NCBI GenBank assembly: GCA_021739805.1
Contig: JAIPBB010000039.1
Location: 1-21,735, forward strand
Direction of reading: 5' to 3'
Length of the DNA stretch: 21,735 bases
From: Saprospiraceae bacterium
Lineage (GTDB): Bacteria > Bacteroidota > Bacteroidia > Bacteroidales > JAIPBB01
In this document: piece by piece, positions 15,735 through 21,735 of the stretch
How the letters are laid out: each line of letters starts with the position of its first letter
Position numbering within the stretch: position 1 is the stretch's first letter
Notes under the pieces: generated by a model
Database searches by the model: none
What the model was told of the DNA's origin: nothing
The model's input: the letters and a program-made list of their open reading frames with translations, nothing else
Translations under genes and position numbers: made by a program

Positions 15735-16649
15735 ATGAAGGTATTGATTTCACCATCCTCGTTTGGACAGTGCGGAATGAAACCTGTCGAATTATTGGAA
15801 AAGCATGGATATGAGATAATAAATAATCCATTTGGTAGAAAACTAACAGAGGATGAAGTAATAGAAATTGCTTCAGATGCAGTCGGAATAGTCGCCGGTG
15901 TTGAACCTTTGACTAGAAAAGTTATGGATCGTTTAAACAATCTTAAATGTATTAGCCGTGTTGGTGTGGGTATGGATTCTGTCGACCTTGCTTACGCTGA
16001 GGAAAAAGGAATTATTGTACGGAATACGCCTGATGGGCCAACTAGAGCAGTTGCCGAGTTAACGGTTGGACTTACTTTAGATCTTTTAAGAGGCATTTCA
16101 TTCTCTCATAGCCAAATTAAAAATGGTGGATGGAAAAAATTCATTGGAAATCTTATTCTTGATAAAAAAATAGGGGTCCTCGGTTTTGGGCGTATTGGAA
16201 GAGAAACATCACTTTTATTTAAAGGTTTGGGAGCTAAGGTTCAAGCTTATGATTTGTACCCCGATGTTCAATTTGCAAATGAAAATGACATCAAATTAGT
16301 TAATTCGAAGACATTGTTTGAAACTTCTGATATTATTACAATTCATTTACCACCAAGCGATGACGGCATACCCATAATATCTAACAATGAATTAAATTTG
16401 ATGAATTCTGACTCATTTTTAATAAATGTTTCGCGTGGTGGCGTTGTGGATGAAGATGCACTTTACGATTCATTGCTTGGAAAGAAGATCGCAGGAGCTG
16501 CTTTGGACGTCTTCAAAAACGAACCGTACAAAGGAAAACTCACTGATCTCGAAAATATCATTTTCACTCCGCATCTTGGATCTTACGCAAGTGAAGGGAA
16601 ATTGAAAATGGAAATTGACGCCGTGGAAAACCTTTTAGCAAGTATATAA
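15735..16649 (+). CDS. D-2-hydroxyacid dehydrogenase, phosphoglycerate-dehydrogenase type
   Basis: A 304-residue NAD-dependent D-isomer 2-hydroxyacid dehydrogenase. The ATG at 15735 is chosen because AGGAG (15723-15727) lies 7 bases upstream; a TTG one codon earlier is in frame. The substrate-domain segment RVGVGMDSVDLAYAEEKGI is typical. The Rossmann loop is GFGRIG at residues 150-155, followed by YDLYPD, where the Asp favours NAD. The catalytic triad is Arg in NVSRGGVVDE, Glu in KNEPY, and His in FTPHLGS. It lacks the ACT domain of full SerA. It may reduce or oxidise the 2-oxo/hydroxy acid linked to the adjacent aldolase; substrate unknown. Confidence 0.92.
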   Translation: MKVLISPSSFGQCGMKPVELLEKHGYEIINNPFGRKLTEDEVIEIASDAVGIVAGVEPLTRKVMDRLNNLKCISRVGVGMDSVDLAYAEEKGIIVRNTPDGPTRAVAELTVGLTLDLLRGISFSHSQIKNGGWKKFIGNLILDKKIGVLGFGRIGRETSLLFKGLGAKVQAYDLYPDVQFANENDIKLVNSKTLFETSDIITIHLPPSDDGIPIISNNELNLMNSDSFLINVSRGGVVDEDALYDSLLGKKIAGAALDVFKNEPYKGKLTDLENIIFTPHLGSYASEGKLKMEIDAVENLLASI

Positions 16650-16657
16650 GACTAAAG

Positions 16658-17686
16658 ATGGCACTACGATTTGGAATTATTGGATTTGGAAAAATTGGTC
16701 AGTTAAGAAAGAAGATAATTGAAGAATTAGAACTTGGTAAAGTACTGGCAATTTCAGATCCAAATTATAAACAGACGCACAAAGATATTTTTTTAACAAA
16801 TAATTATCATGAATTGTTAAAGCAAGATATCGATGCAGTCATAATTGCCACTCCAAATAATATCACAGCCACAGCTGTTATTGATGCGCTTAATTCTGGC
16901 AAACACGTGTTTTCCGAGAAGCCGCCTGGTAGAAATTTGGAAGAAGTTATTGAAATTAAAAAATGCTCCGCAAAACACCCAAATTTAAAATTGAAATTTG
17001 GGTTTAATCATAGAGCCCATTATAGTGTTATGGAAGCAAAGCGGATAGCATCTTCAAATAGAATGGGAAAATTGATGTGGGCGAGAGCCGCATATGGTAA
17101 AGCCGGCAGTTTGGATTTTAAAGAACAATGGAGAAGCACTAAAAATATTGCAGGTGGCGGAATATTATTAGATCAGGGTATTCACATGCTTGATTTATTA
17201 ATTCTCTTCTTTGGTGGTTTTTCTGAAGTAAAAAGTTTCGTGGATACTACTTATTGGGATATACCCCTTGAGGATAATGCTTTCGCTATTTTAAAAAATA
17301 GTAGTGATCAATATGCGGTATTCCATTCATCATCAACCCAATGGAAGCATATATTTAGACTTGAATTATTCTTCTCTGAAGGATATATGATTCTGAATGG
17401 TTTGGATACCGGCTCAAAATCCTACGGAAGGGAGTCATTAATTATTGGTAAACGACAATTTGAAGATGAAGTTGAGTTGTTAGGCAATCCATCTGAAGAA
17501 CAAATATTTTTTGATGACGACCGATCTTGGTATTTCGAAATGAACGATTTTAGCAATGCGATCATTAATGATAAACCTATCATAAAAGGTTCAGTTGATA
17601 GTGCTGTAGATGTTATGCAGCTAATTGATAAGATATATAGTTCGGATAATTCTTGGGTGAAGAGAGAAAATGAGGGGGAGAAATAA
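16658..17686 (+). CDS. Gfo/Idh/MocA family oxidoreductase
   Basis: A 342-residue NAD(P)-dependent sugar or cyclitol dehydrogenase of the Gfo/Idh/MocA family. The Rossmann loop is GFGKIG at residues 9-14. ATPNN and the catalytic-Lys motif EKP (87-89) follow. The active-site region is GGGILLDQGIHMLDLL, containing the usual Asp and His. Members oxidise or reduce hydroxyl/keto positions of nucleotide sugars, inositols or free sugars. It begins 8 bases after the dehydrogenase gene. Cofactor and substrate are not clear. In this cassette a ketone intermediate on a sugar or cyclitol is a reasonable target. Confidence 0.92.
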   Translation: MALRFGIIGFGKIGQLRKKIIEELELGKVLAISDPNYKQTHKDIFLTNNYHELLKQDIDAVIIATPNNITATAVIDALNSGKHVFSEKPPGRNLEEVIEIKKCSAKHPNLKLKFGFNHRAHYSVMEAKRIASSNRMGKLMWARAAYGKAGSLDFKEQWRSTKNIAGGGILLDQGIHMLDLLILFFGGFSEVKSFVDTTYWDIPLEDNAFAILKNSSDQYAVFHSSSTQWKHIFRLELFFSEGYMILNGLDTGSKSYGRESLIIGKRQFEDEVELLGNPSEEQIFFDDDRSWYFEMNDFSNAIINDKPIIKGSVDSAVDVMQLIDKIYSSDNSWVKRENEGEK

Positions 17687-17690
17687 GTAA

Positions 17691-18680
17691 ATGAAAACAA
17701 GAATTGTTAGAGATGATTTTCGTGAAGCTGAAATTAGACCTTCCAAGGAATTTTCAGAATATTACAGATTAATTCAAGAAGATATTTCCGAAATATTTCA
17801 CTCGGAAGCCGGAAATTATATTGAAGAATGTCCAGCATGTAAATGTAAATCTGCACGATTTTATTTCAATAAAAACAATTTTACTTATCTGGAATGTAGT
17901 GATTGTTCAACTGTTTACATGAGTCCGAGACCAACAATAGGAATGTTGCATGAATTTTATTCTAGATCAAAGGCGATGGAATACTGGAATTCTAAAACAT
18001 TTCAAGATACAAGTGGAAGGAAAAAACATGTTTTTGCTCCACGAATCAGATGGATAGGGGAATCAATAGAATTTGATGAAAAATCTAGTAAGAATTATTG
18101 TGATTTTTACTCGAAGTACAACCCAATTATTGAAGCAATTAGCGAGTTTAATGAGTTTACAAATAAGGACTCTTATAAACCAATTCCAGAGTTGATACCT
18201 ACACTTTCAAAAAGTGGCTTTCGAATCAGTGACAATTTAAAAGCATCATATTATAGCGTTATTACTGCATTTGAAGTATACGATCGATTTTATGATCCAA
18301 ATTCTGTAACAAAATTACTTTACGACAGTCTGGAAGAAAATGGATTATTAATGATTTCAAGCATGTCATCAAGTGGATTAGATTTTCAATTTATGAAATC
18401 AAAATCGTCAAATATAATCCCACCTCTCCACATGAATATATTTTCGATAGAGGGTATCGTAAAAATGTTCGAAAATGTTGGATTTGAAATATTAGAATTA
18501 AGCACACCCGGTTCATTAGATTTAAAGATATTAGAGAATCATATAAATGATATCGAATTACCACGATTTTTGAGGGATATCATATTGAATAGAGACGAAC
18601 AAATAAAAGAAAATTTCCAGGAATTTTTACAAAGAGGGAGACTTAGCTCCCATTTAAGATTATTAGCTAGAAAAAAATAA
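17691..18680 (+). CDS. Methyltransferase-like protein with zinc-ribbon N-terminus, SAM motif degenerate
   Basis: A 329-residue protein arranged like sugar C-methyltransferase relatives. An N-terminal zinc-binding pair, CPAC (47-50) and CSDC (69-72), is followed by VYMSPRPT, then a class I methyltransferase-like region. The late Rossmann parts are present: VITAFEVYDRFYDP, LYDSLEENGLLMIS, and PLHMNIFSIEGIVKMFENVGFEILEL. However, the SAM-binding glycine loop (normally D/E-x-G-x-G) appears as CDFYSKYN around residues 137-144, with no glycines. It may be a non-catalytic relative, or one that uses another ligand. A GGGGGAG purine run lies 10 bases before the ATG. The reading frame is intact, so this is not a simple pseudogene. 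Confidence 0.78.
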   Translation: MKTRIVRDDFREAEIRPSKEFSEYYRLIQEDISEIFHSEAGNYIEECPACKCKSARFYFNKNNFTYLECSDCSTVYMSPRPTIGMLHEFYSRSKAMEYWNSKTFQDTSGRKKHVFAPRIRWIGESIEFDEKSSKNYCDFYSKYNPIIEAISEFNEFTNKDSYKPIPELIPTLSKSGFRISDNLKASYYSVITAFEVYDRFYDPNSVTKLLYDSLEENGLLMISSMSSSGLDFQFMKSKSSNIIPPLHMNIFSIEGIVKMFENVGFEILELSTPGSLDLKILENHINDIELPRFLRDIILNRDEQIKENFQEFLQRGRLSSHLRLLARKK

Positions 18681-18692
18681 GGTGATATTAAA

Positions 18693-19301
18693 ATGAGTGA
18701 ATTTAATAGGACTGCTAAATTGTATGAGCATGTTGAAGAATACAAAAAATCTCTTTCTGATTTATTAGCGAAAGTAGATATGTGTGTTCTTGAGCAAATA
18801 ATCGATCAATTTATTCGGGTTCAAAAAACAAGAAATACTATTTATGTCTGTGGAAATGGAGGAAGTGCAGCTACTGCTTCACACTTCCAAGTAGATTTCG
18901 GTTTTTTTGTAAGATATTTTACAGAAAAACGAATCAAAATAAAAAGTTTAACTGATCAAGTCCCCATGATAACTGCAATCGGAAATGATCATTCTTATGA
19001 GGATATTTTTATTGATCAAATGATTGATAATTTCAATCCTGGTGATGTTTTAATAGCAATATCCGCGAGTGGAAATTCAGCAAACTTACTTAAGGCCGTT
19101 GATTATGCTAATAATAATGGGGGAACAAGTATTGCTTTTGTTGGATTTGATGGAGGTAAACTGAAAAATATGGCCAATATTGTAATGTTTACTCCGAATC
19201 CTCCAAAACAATATGGTCCCATTGAAGATTTGCATATGATTCTTGACCATATGATGGTTTCGTATCTCGCTAAAGATGAAGAATTTTTATCAATTAAATA
19301 G
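18693..19301 (+). CDS. SIS-domain sugar phosphate isomerase, GmhA-like
   Basis: A 202-residue SIS-domain protein resembling phosphoheptose isomerase. GmhA converts sedoheptulose 7-phosphate to D-glycero-D-manno-heptose 7-phosphate. The helical N-terminus leads to YVCGNGGSAATASHF (residues 51-65), then AIGNDHSYEDIF, the SASGNSANLLKAV phosphate loop, and a C-terminal EDLHMILDH. By recalled alignment with E. coli GmhA, metal ligand His61 matches His64 and His180 matches His186. Glu65 is Asp68 and Gln172 is Glu178, both conservative changes. AGGTGAT lies about 7 bases upstream of the ATG. Its neighbour is an AroB-fold cyclase, another enzyme class that acts on C7 sugar phosphates. Family firm, exact substrate uncertain. 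Confidence 0.88.
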   Translation: MSEFNRTAKLYEHVEEYKKSLSDLLAKVDMCVLEQIIDQFIRVQKTRNTIYVCGNGGSAATASHFQVDFGFFVRYFTEKRIKIKSLTDQVPMITAIGNDHSYEDIFIDQMIDNFNPGDVLIAISASGNSANLLKAVDYANNNGGTSIAFVGFDGGKLKNMANIVMFTPNPPKQYGPIEDLHMILDHMMVSYLAKDEEFLSIK

Positions 19302-19307
19302 AATCGA

Positions 19308-20051
19308 ATGATGAACATTACTTTTGAAAATAAAACAGTACTGGTAACTGGAGCAACACGCGGAATTGGCAAAGCAATTGCGAATGAGTTTGAAACAAGC
19401 AAAAAAATAATTATCACCGGAACCAATAGACAGAATTACGAAGAAATTATGCAAAATTTCAAGCAGACAAATATAGAATTCCTTGAAGTCGATTTTTCGA
19501 ATTCAAATTCAACTGAGAAATTTATTGAGGATATTGAAAAATTTGACAAAATTGATGTTTGTATAAATAATGCCGGGATAAATATATTGAACGAATTTAC
19601 CGAGACAAAAGTTGAGGACTATCATAAAATACTTGATGTTAATTTGAAGGGCCCATATCTATTAAACCGTCTTGTTGCAAAAAAAATGAAAAATAATAGT
19701 TATGGGAGAATCGTAAATATTTGTTCAATTTGGAGTCGAATCACTAGGGCAGAGAGGTCACTCTATACAATGACGAAAAATGCCTTACATGGCATGACAC
19801 AAACCATGTCAGTCGAATTATCGAAGTTTAATGTGCTAGTGAATTCAGTGTCACCTGGTTTTACAATTACTGAGCTTACAAAAAGAACCAATACGGAAGA
19901 AGAACTAAGACAAATCGCACAGAATATACCAATTAAAAGATTGGCTGAACCAAATGAGATCGCTCGAGTAGTGGCATTTTTATCAAGTGAAATGAACACT
20001 TACTTAACAGGTCAAAATATTACTGTGGATGGAGGATATGAAATTGTTTGA
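19308..20051 (+). CDS. Short-chain dehydrogenase/reductase (SDR)
   Basis: A 247-residue classical SDR. The cofactor loop is TGATRGIG at residues 14-21. NNAG lies at 87-90 and the Ser-Tyr-Lys triad at Ser140, Tyr153 and Lys157 (YTMTK). The C-terminal end, YLTGQNITVDGGYEIV, is typical of the FabG-like class. It would reduce a ketone or oxidise an alcohol with NAD(P)H. Two adjacent ATGs (19308, 19311) are possible starts and neither has a strong Shine-Dalgarno. The 3' end overlaps the cyclase start. Genomic context suggests a sugar or cyclitol substrate, not fatty acid synthesis. Confidence 0.93.
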   Translation: MMNITFENKTVLVTGATRGIGKAIANEFETSKKIIITGTNRQNYEEIMQNFKQTNIEFLEVDFSNSNSTEKFIEDIEKFDKIDVCINNAGINILNEFTETKVEDYHKILDVNLKGPYLLNRLVAKKMKNNSYGRIVNICSIWSRITRAERSLYTMTKNALHGMTQTMSVELSKFNVLVNSVSPGFTITELTKRTNTEEELRQIAQNIPIKRLAEPNEIARVVAFLSSEMNTYLTGQNITVDGGYEIV

Positions 20052-21111
20052 ATTAGAAATTAAATCTTCGAAGAAAAATTACAAAGTGAAATTCATTGAT
20101 GATTTTATTCGGTCTTTAAAACTTTTATACAAAAAAAACGATTTTATAATTATAGACAAATTTGTTTATGATAATTACGTTGTTTCACATAAAGAATATC
20201 TGAATTCTTTTAAGTTTATTAAAATAGAAGCAAGTGAAGCTCAAAAAAGTTATCTAAGATTGGCGCCGATTATTCAAGAATTAATTGAAGGTGGCTTTAA
20301 AAAAGATAATCGCCTAATTGCCATCGGCGGAGGAATAACTCAAGATGTAACCGCGTTTATTGCATCAATATTATATCGTGGTGTTGATTGGTATTTTTTT
20401 CCAACCACACTCCTAGCCCAAGGGGATAGTTGTATTGGGAGTAAAACTTCGATCAATTTTGGAGAATATAAGAACCAATTGGGTAATTTCTACGCCCCTC
20501 GTGAAATTTACTCGGATACAAATTTTTTAAGAACTTTGAATGAGAAAGAGCTTACCTCAGGATTAGGAGAAATGGCCCATTACTTTTTGGTTTCGAGTGA
20601 AGAGGACTACAAGAGATATACTTCAGAATATGACAATGCCAGAATCGATTTTGGTGTTTTGAGAGATCTGATTATTCGTAGTTTGGAGATTAAAAAGAGT
20701 TATATAGAGATTGACGAGTTTGATCTGAATGAGAGGCAAGTATTTAATTACGGGCATTCTTTTGGACACGCTATAGAATCTCTTACCCAGTATAGGATAC
20801 CTCATGGCATAGCTGTAAGTATTGGTATGGATATTGCGAATTTTATGTCAGTTAATTACGGTTATCTTTCAGCAGAAAAGAGGATGGAAATAAGAGAGGT
20901 TTTAAAGAAAATATGGACGGGTTACTCTTTAGCAGACCTTTCAATTGAAGAAATGAAAAATGCTTTAAGAAAGGATAAGAAAAATAAAGGCGATTTGCTT
21001 GGATTGATTCTTACAAAAGGTCCCGGTAAAACATTTAAAGAATTTAAGGAATTGGATAGTAAATTTTCAGAATGGTTATTTCAATATTTTTCTGAAGAAT
21101 TTTATAGGTGA
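20038..21111 (+). CDS. AroB-fold sugar phosphate cyclase (3-dehydroquinate synthase-like)
   Basis: A ~357-residue member of the 3-dehydroquinate synthase superfamily, which forms carbocycles from C7 or C6 sugar phosphates with NAD and a divalent metal. Counting from the ATG at 20038, GGGITQD is at 97-103, LLAQGDS at 125-131, SKTSIN at 135-140, and KNQLG at 145-149. Metal ligands are Glu178, His240 (GHSFGH) and His256 (PHG). Canonical DHQS has Lys in the E-x-x-K after the metal Glu; here it is His181. The usual GGGVxGD is GGGITQD. A specialised cyclase is thus more likely than shikimate-pathway AroB. GGAGG is 2 bases before this ATG; ATG at 20029 or TTG at 20044 are alternatives. Confidence 0.88.
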   Translation: MKLFELEIKSSKKNYKVKFIDDFIRSLKLLYKKNDFIIIDKFVYDNYVVSHKEYLNSFKFIKIEASEAQKSYLRLAPIIQELIEGGFKKDNRLIAIGGGITQDVTAFIASILYRGVDWYFFPTTLLAQGDSCIGSKTSINFGEYKNQLGNFYAPREIYSDTNFLRTLNEKELTSGLGEMAHYFLVSSEEDYKRYTSEYDNARIDFGVLRDLIIRSLEIKKSYIEIDEFDLNERQVFNYGHSFGHAIESLTQYRIPHGIAVSIGMDIANFMSVNYGYLSAEKRMEIREVLKKIWTGYSLADLSIEEMKNALRKDKKNKGDLLGLILTKGPGKTFKEFKELDSKFSEWLFQYFSEEFYR

Positions 21112-21115
21112 TGAT

Positions 21116-21571
21116 TTGGTTTATGATCATATAACTAATTCTTATTTATATTACGGCATTAATGAGGATATCAAAATTGCATTAAAGTTTATCGAAAATG
21201 TTTCACCTGATATCGGACTCGGGGAAATTGAATTAAATAATCAAGTAAAAGCAATTATTTCTGAATACGAGACGGTTAGCGAATTTTCGAGAGGATTTGA
21301 AGCTCATAAAAACGTCATTGATATCCAGTACCCAATTTTGGGGCGGGAAAGGATTAAATGGTCACATATTGAAGGTATGGAAGTGAACATTCCATACGAT
21401 GAATTAAAAGATCGGACTTTCTATATGAGGCCTAAATTCTCAACACATATTGATATTGGGAATGGCTTCTTTGCAATAATGTATTGTAAAGCTTCAGACG
21501 GAAATGGAATTTTCATAAATTACTTAAGAGAAAGAAAAGGAGAATTCCATGAAGCAGAGAAAGCGTTATAG
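21116..21571 (+). CDS. YhcH/YjgK/YiaL family protein, possibly with altered C-terminus
   Basis: A 151-residue member of the DUF386 family. The diagnostic core is FEAHKNVIDIQYPILGRERI. Relatives such as NanQ act on sialic acid anomers, and the fold is a cupin-like barrel. The start is TTG with AGGTG just upstream, inside the end of the cyclase gene. The C-terminal part deviates: the usual His-containing segment near FFPxDxHxPG reads IMYCKASDGNGIF, and the customary KKVVVKV strand is absent. It is replaced by a charged tail, RERKGEFHEAEKAL, which overlaps a transposase start. Insertion of the element may have replaced the native 3' end. Confidence 0.8.
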   Translation: MVYDHITNSYLYYGINEDIKIALKFIENVSPDIGLGEIELNNQVKAIISEYETVSEFSRGFEAHKNVIDIQYPILGRERIKWSHIEGMEVNIPYDELKDRTFYMRPKFSTHIDIGNGFFAIMYCKASDGNGIFINYLRERKGEFHEAEKAL

Positions 21572-21735
21572 CGGCGAACAAAAAGCAATAATTCTGCGAG
21601 AGCTATTAGAGAATAATGTTCCGATAAGCGAGTTGAGCGAGAAATATTCTGTACGTCCTAATGATATTTATAATTGGAAAAAGAAGTTATTTGAATCAGC
21701 CTCCGGGATATTCGGACAACAAGTTTCAACAACCA
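21549..21735 (+). CDS. IS3-type transposase OrfA, 5' part
   Basis: An open frame of 62 codons that runs off the right edge. It starts MKQRKRYSGEQKAIILREL, continues with a helix-turn-helix (VPISELSEKYSVRPNDIYNW) and then WKKKLFESASGIFGQQ. This matches the N-terminal DNA-binding part of IS3-family OrfA/Transposase_8 proteins. GGAG lies about 6-7 bases upstream of the ATG, inside the YhcH-family gene, which it overlaps by 23 bases. No terminal inverted repeat could be recognised in the bases before the ATG, and the rest of the element is outside the window. Confidence 0.8.
   Translation, partial: MKQRKRYSGEQKAIILRELLENNVPISELSEKYSVRPNDIYNWKKKLFESASGIFGQQVSTT
21549..21735 (+). mobile_element. 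Partial IS3-like insertion element, left portion
   Basis: The transposase gene start marks an insertion sequence whose left boundary lies at or before 21549 and whose right boundary is beyond the window. The boundary is not resolved because no inverted repeat or target duplication can be identified from one end. The aberrant C-terminus of the YhcH-family protein is indirect evidence that the boundary lies within that gene, roughly 21480-21549. Confidence 0.55.

Noticed and set aside
17691..18680. Frameshifted methyltransferase pseudogene
   Set aside because: The frame is open over a normal length, with conserved motifs before and after the altered loop and a ribosome-binding site, so decay by frameshift is unlikely.
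20038..21111. Shikimate-pathway aroB
   Set aside because: Active-site substitutions and the glycan-locus setting argue for a specialised cyclase, so no aroB symbol was given.

Overview
This AT-rich window is a single tightly packed plus-strand block of surface-polysaccharide genes. A sulfate-activation operon lies inside it. Four features suggest a member of the Bacteroidota/Ignavibacteriota/Chlorobi group: low GC, several TTG starts, scattered 23S-rRNA-IVP-type four-helix-bundle genes, and a cysC-cysD-cysN-cysQ block fused or adjacent to a DUF2061 domain. That placement is inferred from gene style alone. No rRNA, tRNA or other taxonomic marker is present.

Layout. (1) Bases 3-638 are the 3' part of an SLBB-domain polysaccharide export gene. 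(2) Bases 683-5945 are a sulfate-activation operon: APS kinase (cysC), ATP sulfurylase subunits (cysD, cysN), a second APS-kinase-like protein fused to a DUF2061 membrane domain, and cysQ. Two of its intergenic junctions (cysD/cysN and cysN/second kinase) each carry a four-helix-bundle gene. Each of these genes is bracketed by inverted arrays of 7-base units. (3) Bases 6003-14970 are a Wzx/Wzy-type polysaccharide assembly block: a Wzz-like protein, polysaccharide pyruvyl transferase, FrhB-like iron-sulfur protein, flippase, hexapeptide O-acyltransferase, polymerase/ligase, GT2 glycosyltransferase and a DUF115/MptE-like protein. (4) Bases 14948-21571 are an eight-gene small-molecule cassette, probably making an unusual sugar or cyclitol. 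It holds an HpcH/HpaI aldolase, a D-2-hydroxyacid dehydrogenase, a Gfo/Idh/MocA oxidoreductase, a methyltransferase-like protein with a degraded SAM motif, a GmhA-like SIS isomerase, an SDR, an AroB-fold sugar phosphate cyclase and a YhcH-family protein. (5) From 21549 to the right edge is the start of an IS3-type transposase gene, overlapping the end of the YhcH gene.

How it may work together. Sulfate activation makes PAPS, and CysQ removes the PAP left after sulfate transfer or PAPS reduction. Its position between an exporter gene and the chain-length/flippase/polymerase genes suggests the PAPS may serve sulfation of the polysaccharide, although no sulfotransferase is visible here. The cassette would supply an unusual residue. 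The glycosyltransferase, pyruvyl transferase and acyltransferase would build and decorate the repeat unit, and the Wzx, Wzy and Wzz-like proteins would flip and polymerise it. No initiating glycosyl-1-phosphate transferase or nucleotidyltransferase lies in the window, so the locus continues outside it.

The least conventional signals are the two four-helix-bundle genes inside paired inverted heptamer arrays, the DUF2061-APS kinase fusion with altered substrate motifs, and the eight-gene cassette with its non-canonical AroB-like cyclase and degenerate methyltransferase. No gene-free stretch exceeds 300 bases; the gaps are all under about 110 bases.
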